Shown here one piece after another: positions 52,340 through 61,831 of a stretch of 64,000 nucleotides of DNA. The position numbers and the translations under genes are program-made. Source of the DNA: Actinoplanes sp. N902-109 (GTDB lineage: Bacteria > Actinomycetota > Actinomycetes > Mycobacteriales > Micromonosporaceae); the NCBI RefSeq assembly GCF_000389965.1, contig NC_021191.1, positions 2,853,501 to 2,917,500 on the forward strand, in the 5' to 3' direction. A model generated the notes under the pieces. That model was not told the DNA's origin. It saw nothing but the letters and a program-made list of their open reading frames with translations, and ran no database searches. Position 1 is the stretch's first letter. Every line of letters begins with the position of its first letter.

Positions 52340-53254
52340 ATGGATGTGCTGAGCGACGTGCTGGTGGCCATGCGCACCGGCAGCCCGAAGGCGGCCCGCA
52401 CCACCAGCCACGCCCCGTGGGGTGTGCGCTTCTGCCAGGGCAGGCTGGCGGGCTGCCATGTCGTCCTGGCGGGCGACTGCTGGGTTCTGTCCGACTACGG
52501 CGAGCCGCTCGCGCTGGGCGTCGGTGACGTCCTGTTCACCCCGCACGGCGACGACTACGCGCTGGTCGACCAGCTGGGCAGCCCGATCGTCGACTTCGAG
52601 CCGCGGCCCAGCGACGCTACGCCACTGGACGAGATGCACATCGACGGCACCGGCGTGGTCACCGAGCTGCTGTGCGCGTACTACATGTTCGAACCGTCGC
52701 GTCCGCACCCGTTGCTGGCCGACCTCCCGCCGATCATCCACGTACCGGCGCGCGTCGGGCAGCACCCCTCGTTACGCAGCGCGGTTGAGCTGCTGGGCAA
52801 CGAACTGCTGGACCCGCGCCCCGGCACCGACGCGGCACTCCCGGCACTGATCGACATGCTGCTGCTGTACGTCCTGCGGGCGTGGCTGGCGGAGCAGCCC
52901 GGCGACGCGGCCGGCTGGGCCACCGCGCTGCGCGACCCCGCCATCGGGACCGCGTTGCGCCAGATGCACCGCGGCCCGGAAAAGCCGTGGACTGTCGAGG
53001 ACCTCGCGGCGGTCGCGGGCCTGTCCCGCGCGGCGTTCGCCAAACGCTTCACCACGGTCGTCGGCCAGTCTCCCTTAGCGTACCTGACCTGGTGGCGGAT
53101 GACGACCGCGGCCCGCCTCCTGCGCGAGTCCGACGCCTCGCTGCGCGAGGTCGCCGCCCGCTGCGGCTACGGCTCGGAGTACGCCTTCGGCAAGGCCTTC
53201 AAGCGCGCGTACGACGTGGCCCCCGGTCACTACCGCGCCCAGCACCCGCGCTGA
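52340..53254 (+). CDS. AraC-family regulator
   Basis: 304 residues. N-terminal cupin-like AraC_binding_2-type domain (LALGVGDVLFTPHGDDYAL), C-terminal HTHs with WTVEDLAAVAGLSRAAFAKRF and VAARCGYGSEYAFGKAF. The start is leaderless: TAGAGT lies 7 nt before ATG 52340. It is divergent from the epimerase-like gene with 75 bp between. Confidence 0.93.
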   Translation: MDVLSDVLVAMRTGSPKAARTTSHAPWGVRFCQGRLAGCHVVLAGDCWVLSDYGEPLALGVGDVLFTPHGDDYALVDQLGSPIVDFEPRPSDATPLDEMHIDGTGVVTELLCAYYMFEPSRPHPLLADLPPIIHVPARVGQHPSLRSAVELLGNELLDPRPGTDAALPALIDMLLLYVLRAWLAEQPGDAAGWATALRDPAIGTALRQMHRGPEKPWTVEDLAAVAGLSRAAFAKRFTTVVGQSPLAYLTWWRMTTAARLLRESDASLREVAARCGYGSEYAFGKAFKRAYDVAPGHYRAQHPR

Positions 53255-53267
53255 TCCGCCACTGCGG

Positions 53268-54020
53268 TCAGAGTCGGAAGCTGGCCCGGTACTCCGTGGG
53301 CGTACGGCCGGTCAGTTCCTTGAAGGCGGCGTTGAACGCCGACAGTGAGGCGTACCCGACCGTGAAAGCGATCGTGATGATCGGGGTGTCGCCGGCAGCG
53401 AGTTCCTCGATCGCGCGCAGCACCCGCATCCGGCGCAGGGCCGCGCGCCAGGTCATGCCCGTCTCGTCGGCGAAGCGCCGCGCCAACGATCGCGGCGCGA
53501 GGCCGATCTCGTCTGCCAGATCCTCGAAGCGCACCTGGTCACCCAGGCGTTCCTCGGTCAAGTGCAGGACCCGGCGCAGTTCCGGTGATCGTCCCACCGG
53601 CATGACGACCGGGCTCGGCTTCTCGGCGAGCCGCCAGGTCACGGCGGCGAGTGCGGCGAACAGCGTTTCGGCGTACGGCGGAAGTGGTTCGTCGCTCTCG
53701 CCCCACGTGCCGCACTCGGTCACCAGGGCGCGCGCCAGGGGGCTGAGGTCGAACACGGTCAACGGGGCCGGCGGGGGCGCGGCGATCGCCGTGTCGAACA
53801 GCACTGACGCGGTGGTGACCGACTGCGGAATGCTCACCCGGATCGGCCGGCCCGCCTCGATCAGGGCGGCGCGGGCCGGGGGGAGCAGCCACGCCTGGCC
53901 CTGCGCCTCCAGCCGGAGCGCACCGGTGGAGGCGCAGAGCAGGTAGTGCCGGTCCACGCACAGCTCGCGCGCGGGCTCCGCGGCGAAGGTCCGGACGAAG
54001 CTGTAGGTCTTGCGGGTCAT
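53268..54020 (-). CDS. AraC-family regulator
   Basis: 250 residues from ATG 54020. It resembles the family in which the cupin half is short; the HTH pair is RFEDLADEIGLAPRSLARRF and TIAFTVGYASLSAFNAAF. It ends 14 bp from the other AraC gene's stop (convergent). It follows a monooxygenase-domain gene on the same strand with 46 bp between, which may be its partner. Confidence 0.92.
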   Translation of the reverse strand: MTRKTYSFVRTFAAEPARELCVDRHYLLCASTGALRLEAQGQAWLLPPARAALIEAGRPIRVSIPQSVTTASVLFDTAIAAPPPAPLTVFDLSPLARALVTECGTWGESDEPLPPYAETLFAALAAVTWRLAEKPSPVVMPVGRSPELRRVLHLTEERLGDQVRFEDLADEIGLAPRSLARRFADETGMTWRAALRRMRVLRAIEELAAGDTPIITIAFTVGYASLSAFNAAFKELTGRTPTEYRASFRL

Positions 54021-54066
54021 CGAGCGCCTCGCACCAGCAGATCGTAGGATTTCGCCGCAATGCCGG

Positions 54067-54369
54067 TCAGGCGACCGTTTCCAGCAGTTCGGCACGGAAC
54101 CGGCGGCTCACCGGAGCACCGGTCATGAGCGGGCGAACCATTTCACCGAACCGCGCGAAGGTGTCCGAGCGCTGGTAGCCCTCGAACGACACGCTGTCGT
54201 TCCACTCGTGCACGATGGTGATCCGTGTCCGATCCTGCCGGGAGGCGTACACCCGGAAGGCGAGGTTGCCGGGCATGGCCCGGACCTGATCCGCCTCGTG
54301 GTCGAGGTGGGCGAGGGCGACCGGCCGGTCCTGGACAGCGGTGCTGAAGTCAACGATGGCGATGAGCAC
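54067..54369 (-). CDS. Antibiotic biosynthesis monooxygenase (ABM) domain protein
   Basis: 100 residues: MLIAIVDFSTAVQDRPVAL, AFRVYASRQDRTRITIVHEW and the F..Y...D.F helix are those of the dimeric ABM ferredoxin-like fold. Such small proteins act as quinone monooxygenases, heme-degrading enzymes or hydroxylases. Target unknown. A ribosome site GGGAGGT is upstream. Confidence 0.88.
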   Translation of the reverse strand: MLIAIVDFSTAVQDRPVALAHLDHEADQVRAMPGNLAFRVYASRQDRTRITIVHEWNDSVSFEGYQRSDTFARFGEMVRPLMTGAPVSRRFRAELLETVA

Positions 54370-54498
54370 GAGGTACCTCCCGGATGCGGTGGCAAGAAGA
54401 CACCCCGATCCTCACCCGTCGTACGGTCGGCCGGCTGCCGTCAGCCGGACGCATTAACGCTGCCAACGGACAACGCAATGCTCGGTACATTGATCGGC

Positions 54499-55461
54499 GT
54501 GGTGCAGACACGGCTTGATCTCGACCGCATTCGTGCCGCTCGCGGGGCGATCGACCCCGTCTTCCTGGACTCGCCGCTGTACCGGTGTGCGGCCCTGGGC
54601 AGCCGGCTGGGCTGCGATCTCAGCATCAAGCTGGAAACCGCGAACCCGGTACGCAGCTTCAAAGGCCGCGGTACGGAACTGATCACGAGCCGCTTGGCCG
54701 CTCAGGGCGCCGAGGCGGTGGTGTGTGCCAGCGCCGGCAATCTGGGCCAGGCCCTGGGCTGGTCGGGCCGGCGCCGGGGACTCGATGTGACGGTGGTGGC
54801 CCGGCGCTTGGCGCCGGCCGTCAAGCTCGATCGGATCCGTGCCTTCGGGGCGAGGCTGGAACTGGTCGACGGTGACTTCGAGGTGGCCCGCGAGCAGGCG
54901 GTGGCCATCGCCCGTCGACGTGGGATCCGGTTGGTCGAGGACAGTCTCGACGTGGACACCTGCGAGGGCGCGGCGACCATCGGGCTGGAGTTGATCAGTG
55001 CGCTGTCCGCAGGTGATGTCGTGTTGATCGCCTTGGGCGGCGGGGCCATGGCCACCGGCGTCGGTTCCGTGGTGAAGTCGTTGGCGCCCGGGGTCGACGT
55101 GGTCTGTGTCCAGCCGGCCGGTGCTCCCGCTCTGACGCTGTCCTGGCGTGAGCGCCGAGTCGTCACCACCGATTCGATGGACACCATCGCTGACGGCGTG
55201 GCGGGCCGGTACCCCATCCCCGCAGTCCTGGGCGACCTTCTCGAGGTGGCCGACGATGCGGTCCTCGTGCGCGAGGAGTCGATCGTTGCCGGGATGCGCG
55301 CGCTGTTCGAGCACGCCGGCCTGGTCGTCGAGCCGTCGGCGGCGCTCGGCATCGCCGCCCTCCTGGAAGACCCGGACCGCTTCGCCGGCCGTCACGTGGT
55401 CACGATCATCTGTGGTGGCAACGTCGACATGGCCGCCTACCGCCGGTGGGTCGGCGTCTGA
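54499..55461 (+). CDS. PLP-dependent threonine dehydratase-like enzyme
   Basis: 320 residues from GTG 54499; TACATT lies 7 nt upstream (leaderless). The fold-type II motif SFKGRG holds the PLP-binding Lys, SAGNLGQALG binds the cofactor ring region, and LGGGAMATGVG is the Gly-rich phosphate loop. The family includes threonine dehydratase, serine racemase and tryptophan synthase beta relatives. No ACT regulatory domain is present, so catabolic or racemase-like activity is likely. Confidence 0.9.
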   Translation: MVQTRLDLDRIRAARGAIDPVFLDSPLYRCAALGSRLGCDLSIKLETANPVRSFKGRGTELITSRLAAQGAEAVVCASAGNLGQALGWSGRRRGLDVTVVARRLAPAVKLDRIRAFGARLELVDGDFEVAREQAVAIARRRGIRLVEDSLDVDTCEGAATIGLELISALSAGDVVLIALGGGAMATGVGSVVKSLAPGVDVVCVQPAGAPALTLSWRERRVVTTDSMDTIADGVAGRYPIPAVLGDLLEVADDAVLVREESIVAGMRALFEHAGLVVEPSAALGIAALLEDPDRFAGRHVVTIICGGNVDMAAYRRWVGV

Positions 55462-55565
55462 GGCGGCTGGTCATCGATCGTAATGGTCTGGTCGTGATCC
55501 CTTAACCGGTTCAGTGTTGGGTGTGGCCATCCATGCAAGTGACTCTCCATTGGGGAAGGGGACTC

Positions 55566-58505
55566 GTGGCCACGAGCCTTCGAGCGCTGTCGGCGCTCAC
55601 TCTTTCTCTCACCCTGACCGTTGTCGGTCTGGGTGGGCCGGCGCAGGCCCGGGCGGGCACACCCCTGCCCGACCTGGGACTTCTGCGCGACGGACGCACT
55701 CCCGCGGCGCTCACCGGCGGCGCCGCGCTGCACCCGGACGCCGCCGGCCCCGCCCACACCGACGGTCAGTACGTCATCCGGCTGCGCGAGGCGCCCGTCA
55801 CCTCGTACGCGGGCGGGGTCGCCGGTCTTGCCGCCACCAGGCCGGCGGCCGGGCAGGAGCTGCAGGCACACTCGGCCGCGGCGGAGAAATACCGCGCGCA
55901 CCTGGGCGAGGCCCAGCGTGACGTGCTCGACGACCTCGGGGTGACAGCGCGGCAGAGCTACACCACGGCGTTCAACGGGTTCACCGCGAAGCTGACCGGC
56001 GCCCAGGCGACGAAGCTGGCCCAGGACCCGCGCGTGGCCGCCGTCAGCAAAGCGCACATGGTCAAGGCCGACGCGGCGACACTTGGCAGCCCCGGCACGG
56101 CAGCCCGGCCGGGCGTGACGGCCAAACCGGTGCCCGGCAAGGGATCCGGGGTCGTCGTCGGGGTCATCGACACCGGCATCTGGCCGGAGAGCGCATCCTT
56201 CGCGGCGACCATGCCGGCGCCGAAAGGCTGGCACGGCACCTGCCAGGTGGGTGACGGCTTCCCGGCCAGTGCCTGCAACGGCAAGATCGTCGGCGCCCGC
56301 TACTTCGCCGACGGCTGGCTGCAGATGGCCGGTTCCCTGCCCGACGGCGAGATCCTCTCCGCCCGGGACATGCAGGGACACGGCACCCACACGGCGTCGA
56401 CCGCGGCCGGTCTGCCCGTCGAGCACGCGATGGTGCTCGGCCGCGACCTCGGCAAGATCTCCGGGGTGGCGCCGGACGCGCAGATCGCGGTCTACAAGGC
56501 CCTGTGGGGCGGATCCGGCACCGACGCCGACATCATCGCGGCGATCGACGCGGCGGTCGCCGATGGTGTCGACGTCATCAACTACTCCATCGGCAACATG
56601 ATGGGCGACTACCAGCCGAACACCCCGATCGGCAACGCATTCCTCAACGCCTACCAGGCCGGCGTGTTCGTGGCGGCCTCGGCCGGCAACGACGGCATGT
56701 CCGGCATGATCAGCAACGCCGAGCCGTGGGTCACCACCGTGGGCGCCGCGGTCGAACGGGCCAACGAGGCCACCGTGCGCCTCGGCGACGGTACGACGAT
56801 CGTCGGCACCTCGATGGACGTGCTGCCCGGACGGGGGAGCACCCCGATCGTCTTCGCCGACCGGGCCGGCTCGATCGAGGACGGCGCCCAGTTCTGCTCC
56901 GGCGGCAGCCTCGACCCCGCGAAGGTCAAGGGCAAGATCGTGGCCTGCGACTTCGACGACGCGGTCGGGGCCGTCGAGGAGGTCAAGGCCAAGGGCGGCG
57001 CGGGCGTCGTGCTCTTCCAGACGACCGGCAACGTACGCCTCAACATCATCTACGACTTCCCCACGGTCTACCTGTGGAGCGCCGAGCAGGCCGGGCAGAT
57101 CTTCAACTACCTGTGGGCGCACCGCGACGACGGCACGGCCGGCCTGACAACCGGCGGTGACGGGTCGAGCCTGGTGGGCCTGCCGAGCGTGGCCGGGCTT
57201 TCCTCGTACGGGCCCGACCAGGTGCACACCGGCCTGCAGAAACCCGACCTCGTGGCCGACGGCGTCGACGTGGTCGCGGCAGTGTCCCCGATGGCCGGCG
57301 GACGGCTGTTCGACGCCTACTCCGGCACCTCGATGGCCGCGCCGCACGTGGCCGGCATGGCCGCGATCCTGCACGCCCAGCACCCCGGCTGGACGCCCGG
57401 CGCGGTGGCCTCCGCGCTGCGCACCACAGCCGGCGACACGACGGGAACCAGTAGCCCACTGCAGCAAGGCTCGGGCCTGCCGCTGGTTTCCCGCGCCACC
57501 GACCCCGGCCTGGTGGTCGAGCCGACCGCCGCCTCCCTGACCGCCTTCGCCGCCGCGGCCACGCCCGACGGCAAGGAACTCAACCTGCCCTCGATCGCCC
57601 TGCGCGAGTACGACGGCCTGCACCCCGTGCTCGTCAAACGCAGCTTCACCAACGTCGGCAAGCACACCGAAACCTACCGGGCGCGCGTCGAAGGCCTGTC
57701 CGGCATGAACGTCACGATCACCCCCAAGACCTTCACCGTACGGGCGGGGGCCACCGTGAGCGTCACGATCAAGCTGGCCCGGGGCAAAGCCACCTGGGAC
57801 CGCTACACCACCGGCTCGCTGGTCCTCACCAGCACCCAGCACCGGGTACGGCTCACCGTCGCGGCCCGCCCGTGGGGATTCACGCCGCGCCCGTACGACG
57901 ACACCGGCATGGAGTTCGGCCGGGTCGGCGGGCTCGGCCAGGGCTACCTGCAACCCGGCTTCACCGGCCCACTCGCGGCGCGTACCACCGGATACACCCC
58001 GGTCACCTGGACCGACAACCAGCTCACCACCACCGTGACCGGCGGGGCCTTCGCCCCCGGAGGCGTCGGGACACAGGGCACCCGGATCGTGGTGCCACAA
58101 GGAACGGCGGGCCTGATCGTGCAGACCGCCTCCGACGACCCCAACAAGAACCTCGACCTGTACCTCTACAAGGACGGCAAACTCGTCGAGCGCAGCTGGG
58201 CGTTCTGGCACAGCAACGAGCGGATCGCACGCTTCTTCCCCGAACCGGGCGTGTACATGGCGTACGTGCACGCGCAGTCAACCGACACCGCCACCGTGCC
58301 CTACCAGCTCGGCGTGACAACACTCGCAGCCAACGCCAACCGGCACAACGCAACGATCACCGCGCCGCCGGAAGTCACGCGCGGCGGATCGGGCCAAGTC
58401 ACCCTGACCCCGGTCGGCCCGCAACCGGACCAGGAGCAGTGGGCCTACACCGAGTTCCGCACCGGCCACACGGTCGTACCGGGACTGCTGATCAGCTCAC
58501 GCTGA
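55566..58505 (+). CDS. Secreted subtilisin-family (S8) serine protease
   Basis: 979 residues from GTG 55566 (GGGGAAGGGG upstream). Signal peptide (RALSALTLSLTLTVVGLGGPAQA in outline), inhibitor I9-like prodomain (about 70-165), then the catalytic triad: Asp202 (VIDTGIWPES), His272 (GHGTHTAS), Ser589 (GTSMAAPH). A PA domain (about 400-520, GKIVACDF) is inserted before the Ser. A fibronectin-III-like domain and beta-rich C-terminal modules follow. This is the cucumisin-type layout of large actinomycete subtilases; it probably degrades extracellular protein. Confidence 0.95.
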   Translation: MATSLRALSALTLSLTLTVVGLGGPAQARAGTPLPDLGLLRDGRTPAALTGGAALHPDAAGPAHTDGQYVIRLREAPVTSYAGGVAGLAATRPAAGQELQAHSAAAEKYRAHLGEAQRDVLDDLGVTARQSYTTAFNGFTAKLTGAQATKLAQDPRVAAVSKAHMVKADAATLGSPGTAARPGVTAKPVPGKGSGVVVGVIDTGIWPESASFAATMPAPKGWHGTCQVGDGFPASACNGKIVGARYFADGWLQMAGSLPDGEILSARDMQGHGTHTASTAAGLPVEHAMVLGRDLGKISGVAPDAQIAVYKALWGGSGTDADIIAAIDAAVADGVDVINYSIGNMMGDYQPNTPIGNAFLNAYQAGVFVAASAGNDGMSGMISNAEPWVTTVGAAVERANEATVRLGDGTTIVGTSMDVLPGRGSTPIVFADRAGSIEDGAQFCSGGSLDPAKVKGKIVACDFDDAVGAVEEVKAKGGAGVVLFQTTGNVRLNIIYDFPTVYLWSAEQAGQIFNYLWAHRDDGTAGLTTGGDGSSLVGLPSVAGLSSYGPDQVHTGLQKPDLVADGVDVVAAVSPMAGGRLFDAYSGTSMAAPHVAGMAAILHAQHPGWTPGAVASALRTTAGDTTGTSSPLQQGSGLPLVSRATDPGLVVEPTAASLTAFAAAATPDGKELNLPSIALREYDGLHPVLVKRSFTNVGKHTETYRARVEGLSGMNVTITPKTFTVRAGATVSVTIKLARGKATWDRYTTGSLVLTSTQHRVRLTVAARPWGFTPRPYDDTGMEFGRVGGLGQGYLQPGFTGPLAARTTGYTPVTWTDNQLTTTVTGGAFAPGGVGTQGTRIVVPQGTAGLIVQTASDDPNKNLDLYLYKDGKLVERSWAFWHSNERIARFFPEPGVYMAYVHAQSTDTATVPYQLGVTTLAANANRHNATITAPPEVTRGGSGQVTLTPVGPQPDQEQWAYTEFRTGHTVVPGLLISSR

Positions 58506-58512
58506 GCAGCGA

Positions 58513-58551
58513 CCGCCGCGGGCGGTGGTGGTTCACCACCACCCGCGGCGG
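58513..58551. terminator. Long convergent hairpin terminator
   Basis: CCGCCGCGGG and GGTGGTGG arms pair with CCACCACC and CGCGGCGG around TTCA, with a 3-nt bulge. It lies between the protease stop and the DUF3052 gene end. Confidence 0.88.
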
Positions 58552-58564
58552 GGCCCAAGCGTTC

Positions 58565-58987
58565 TCAGCCAACTGGCACGCGGTTCCCCCGGCGGATCAC
58601 CAGCCGCAGACCCGACCACGTCCCGTCGATCGCACACACCTTGTTGTCGACCAACCCGGTCGGCAACGCGACCTCCCGGACGACGTGATCGGTGACATCC
58701 GTGGGCACCTTCGACACGCGCTTCGGCCACGCGACCCAGAGACCGCCGTCCTGCGCCATGCCTCGTCTCGCCTCGTCAAGACGCGGCGTCAACACACGGC
58801 GCTCGGTCACGAACAACACGATCACGTCAACCGGTGCATCGGTGGCCAGAGCGGGCGACACGACAACCCCGCCGGGCAGACCATCCAGCGCGCTCGCAAA
58901 CCCGGCCGGTGCGTCGAGCAGCGCGACCCGATGACCCGCCTTGATACCAAGCTTGCGGTGCAGCGGCGTACCCGAGTAACCAGCCAT
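58565..58987 (-). CDS. DUF3052-family protein
   Basis: 140 residues from ATG 58987. MAGYSGTPLHRKLGIKAGHRV opens as in DUF3052 proteins; LWVAWPKRVSKV is also conserved. Function unknown. The upstream frame to 59296 is Pro/Arg-rich and without support. Confidence 0.88.
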   Translation of the reverse strand: MAGYSGTPLHRKLGIKAGHRVALLDAPAGFASALDGLPGGVVVSPALATDAPVDVIVLFVTERRVLTPRLDEARRGMAQDGGLWVAWPKRVSKVPTDVTDHVVREVALPTGLVDNKVCAIDGTWSGLRLVIRRGNRVPVG

Positions 58988-59111
58988 GTCAGCCCCACTG
59001 CCTTCGCGATCACCGGTTTCCCCCGCGGATCGTAGCCGTGCGACAAGCCGGAACCCTGACCGTCCACCACCCGCACCAACACACTGCTGCCGCCGGGTCG
59101 TGCCCGGGCGA

Positions 59112-59489
59112 TCACGGGGTCGAGGCGTGTCGTCTGCTGTCGTGGGCGCTCCGTGCCCGTTCCACCTCGGGCAGATGGGCGTCGGCCCAGGTGGCCAGGT
59201 GAGCGAAGAGGGGACCGAGGCTGGCGCCCAGCTCGGTGATCTCGTACTCGACTCGCGGCGGCACCTCGGCGTGGTAGGTGCGGGTGACCAGCCCATCGCG
59301 TTCCAGCTGACGCAGGCGTTGCGTCAGCACCTTCGGGGTGATGGTGGCCAGCCGGTGCTCCAGCTCCACGAAACGCTGCCGGCCGTACTCGTGCAGAGCC
59401 CACAGAATCGGGGTGGTCCACCGGCTGAACACGATGTCGACGACAGGCGCGACAGGACACGCGAGTTCAGGGTCCTCCGACCGGTGCAC
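59112..59489 (-). CDS. HxlR-family transcriptional regulator
   Basis: 125 residues from GTG 59489 (GGAGG upstream). CPVAPVVDIVFSRWTTPILWALHE (Cys near residue 11), RFVELEHRLATITPKVLTQRL and LERDGLVTRT are the HxlR winged HTH. Single N-terminal Cys proteins of this family can sense electrophiles or oxidants. It is divergent from an NmrA-like gene with a palindromic box between. Confidence 0.92.
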   Translation of the reverse strand: MHRSEDPELACPVAPVVDIVFSRWTTPILWALHEYGRQRFVELEHRLATITPKVLTQRLRQLERDGLVTRTYHAEVPPRVEYEITELGASLGPLFAHLATWADAHLPEVERARSAHDSRRHASTP

Positions 59490-59521
59490 GTGACCTCCGC
59501 CACAAACCCATTACTATCCTC

Positions 59522-59531
59522 TAGGTACCTA
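59522..59531. promoter_or_regulatory. HxlR box TAGGTACCTA
   Basis: Perfect 10-bp palindrome TAGGTACCTA in the divergent region between the HxlR and NmrA-like genes, in a stretch richer in A/T. The typical target of HxlR/QorR-type regulators. Confidence 0.65.
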
Positions 59532-59596
59532 CTGTCCGAAAGTTACTAGCGTGTCCTCCGATCGCACAAGTGATGCGGTCGGAACAGGAGACGACC

Positions 59597-60433
59597 ATGT
59601 ACGTCGTAACAGGTGCGACCGGCAACGTAGGCCGGACGCTGGTGTCGATCCTCGCGGCGTCAGGGGCCGTGGTCACCGCGGTGTCCCGGGGCCGACGCCC
59701 GATCGTGGTCCCGAGCGGAGTTCGCCACCACCCCGCAGACCTCGCGGACCCGCCAAGCCTGCGTCCAGCACTCACCGGCGCCGAGGCCATGTTCCTTCTG
59801 GTGGAAGGCGCCGGCGCGAACCTCGACGGGGCTGAGATCAGCAAGGTGGCCGCCGACGCCGGGGTGCAGCGGATCGTGCTGCAATCCTCGCAAGCCGTCG
59901 GCACCCGGCCGGGAGCGGCGTCGCACGCCCCGCTGCACGCCTTGGAGGACCACGTACGCCAATCGGGCCTGGGCTGGACGATCCTGCGCCCCGGCGGTTT
60001 CGCCTCCAACGCCCTGGCCTGGGCCGGCCCGGTGCGGACCGGCCGCCAGGTAGCCGCACCCTTCGGTGAGATCGGTCTGCCGGTCATCGACCCCGACGAC
60101 ATCGCCGAGGTGGCCGCCATGACCCTGCACGGCGGTCACGACGGTCGTACCTATGAGCTCACCGGTCCGGAATTGAGCACGCCCCGCCAACGTGCTGCCG
60201 ATCTCGCGGCGGCGCTCGGCGAGCCGATCCGTTTCGTCGACCAGTCACCGGATGAGGCCCGCCACCAGATGCTGGCATTCATGCCGGCGCCGGTGGTCGA
60301 CGGCACGCTGGCGATCCTCGGCTCACCAACCGGCCACGAGCAGCGCATCAGCCCCGACGTAGCGCGGGTATTGAACCGGCCCCCGCAGCCCTTCGCCGCT
60401 TGGGCCACCCGCACCATCGACGCTTTCCGCTGA
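59597..60433 (+). CDS. NmrA-like NAD(P)-binding oxidoreductase
   Basis: 278 residues from ATG 59597 (AGGAG upstream). YVVTGATGNVGRTLV then VSRGRRP, QRIVLQSSQAV, and GWTILRPGGFASN are of the NmrA/atypical SDR group (QOR2-like NADPH:quinone reductases). Under the adjacent HxlR regulator this looks like a quinone/electrophile response pair. A role as redox sensor without catalysis is also possible. Confidence 0.91.
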   Translation: MYVVTGATGNVGRTLVSILAASGAVVTAVSRGRRPIVVPSGVRHHPADLADPPSLRPALTGAEAMFLLVEGAGANLDGAEISKVAADAGVQRIVLQSSQAVGTRPGAASHAPLHALEDHVRQSGLGWTILRPGGFASNALAWAGPVRTGRQVAAPFGEIGLPVIDPDDIAEVAAMTLHGGHDGRTYELTGPELSTPRQRAADLAAALGEPIRFVDQSPDEARHQMLAFMPAPVVDGTLAILGSPTGHEQRISPDVARVLNRPPQPFAAWATRTIDAFR

Positions 60434-60538
60434 GAAAGGAGAGCAGGGCCCCGGCGGCGGCAACCCGGACGCGCTCGTCCTATATGGAAAAACTCAGCAC
60501 CAGCCGTGCCATCCTGCAAACGCTGCGCCCCGCCTCCG

Positions 60539-61492
60539 CTAATGCAAGGCACGCCGCAAAGCGTCGACCCGCAACGCCCAAATCCGTTCCGCCAGGGCAG
60601 TGCCCCCCGCGAAGATCTCCGCCCCGTGGTAACTGCCCGGATGAACATGCAATTCCACCGGTACGCCCGCAGCCATCAACCGCTGCGCGAACGCGATGTC
60701 CTCATCGCGGAACAGATCCACCGTACCCACATCGATGAACGTCGGCGGCAACCCCTTCACGTCCACCGCCCGCGCCGGCGCCGCGTACTGATCAGCTGGC
60801 TTACCGTTCAGATACCACGCCCACGCCTCAGTGTTTGCCGACCTGTCCCACACCCCGATGTCACAGATCTCGTAACTCGAATCCGTCTCGTTGCGGTCAT
60901 CGATCATCGGATAGATCGGCATCATGAACGCCAGCCGCGGCCCGTGCCGATCCCGTGCCATCAACGCCGTCGCGATGGCCAGTCCACCACCCGCACTACC
61001 CCCGTAGACCGCCAGCCGATCCGCATCGACACCCAACTCGGCGGCATGCTCGGCCGTCCAGCACAACCCGGTATAACAGTCCTCGACCGGCGCCGGATGG
61101 GGATGCTCCGGAGCTAGCCGATAATCCACCGCCACCACCACCGCGCCAACCCGGTCACACAGCATCGTGGCAATGGCATCCTCGCCGTCCAGATCCCCCA
61201 TGACCATGCCGCCGCCATGGATGAAATAGATCCCCGGCAGCGCCTCGCTGCTGCGTCCGGCCGGCCGATACACCCGTACGGAAAGAGCAGGCGCGCCGCT
61301 CGCCCCCGGAACAGAGCGATCCTCCACGACCACACCCGGCCTGTCCGGGGCCTCGACCGGCGCGAACAACGACGCCAGCGCAGCCCGCCGCTCCACGATG
61401 TCAGGGATGGCATTGAACCCACCCGGCATAGCCGCCAGCAGCTCCTCCAGCGGCCCCCGGGCATCCGGATCAATCAAAACCCGACGCGACAC
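60539..61492 (-). CDS. Alpha/beta-hydrolase of the HSL (hormone-sensitive lipase) family
   Basis: 317 residues. Oxyanion motif HGGG (YFIHGGGMVMG), nucleophile in YGGSAGGGL, Asp in IDVGTVDLFRDE and His in HPGSYHGAE form the triad. It hydrolyses short-chain esters or lactones. GTG 61492 is chosen because GGAG lies 7 nt upstream; a TTG six bases earlier is too close to it. Confidence 0.93.
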   Translation of the reverse strand: MSRRVLIDPDARGPLEELLAAMPGGFNAIPDIVERRAALASLFAPVEAPDRPGVVVEDRSVPGASGAPALSVRVYRPAGRSSEALPGIYFIHGGGMVMGDLDGEDAIATMLCDRVGAVVVAVDYRLAPEHPHPAPVEDCYTGLCWTAEHAAELGVDADRLAVYGGSAGGGLAIATALMARDRHGPRLAFMMPIYPMIDDRNETDSSYEICDIGVWDRSANTEAWAWYLNGKPADQYAAPARAVDVKGLPPTFIDVGTVDLFRDEDIAFAQRLMAAGVPVELHVHPGSYHGAEIFAGGTALAERIWALRVDALRRALH

Positions 61493-61744
61493 CAGCAACT
61501 CCTCTCAACAGTCACCCTCCGCGCCCTCAACCGCACCAGGAGTGACCCGGCCCACAACCTAAAAGGCATTCACACCCCGGTCAATGTTTCCGCCCGGTTA
61601 ACTCCCCAGCTCAAGATCCACACCCCACGCAGAGGGCACCCCCGTACGACCCCCGCCGACGACCGTGTAGAGTTCTCTCCTGTGCGGCCCACTAGGGCGC
61701 CGAGCGGCAGCAAAAGCCGGTCGGCCTAGCAGGCTGTAATGCAG

Positions 61745-61831
61745 GTCCGGGTGGCGGAATGGCAGACGCGCTAGCTTGAGGTGCTAGTGCCCGTATAGGG
61801 CGTGGGGGTTCAAGTCCCCCCTCGGACACCA
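61745..61831 (+). tRNA. tRNA-Leu (GAG)
   Basis: 87 nt with acceptor GTCCGGG/CTCGGAC, D-arm GGCGGAATGGCAGACGC, anticodon stem CTAGC/GCTAG with loop TTGAGGT (anticodon GAG), a class II variable arm TGCCCGTATAGGGCG and T-arm GGGGGTTCAAGTCCCCC. The 3' CCA is encoded. A TAGAGT box at 61668 may be its -10. The last 48 nt overlap the 3' end of the recombinase gene on the other strand. Confidence 0.97.

Noticed and set aside
52265..52765. N-terminal extension of the epimerase-like gene
   Set aside because: It is antisense to the AraC coding sequence; the Rossmann start is at 52264.
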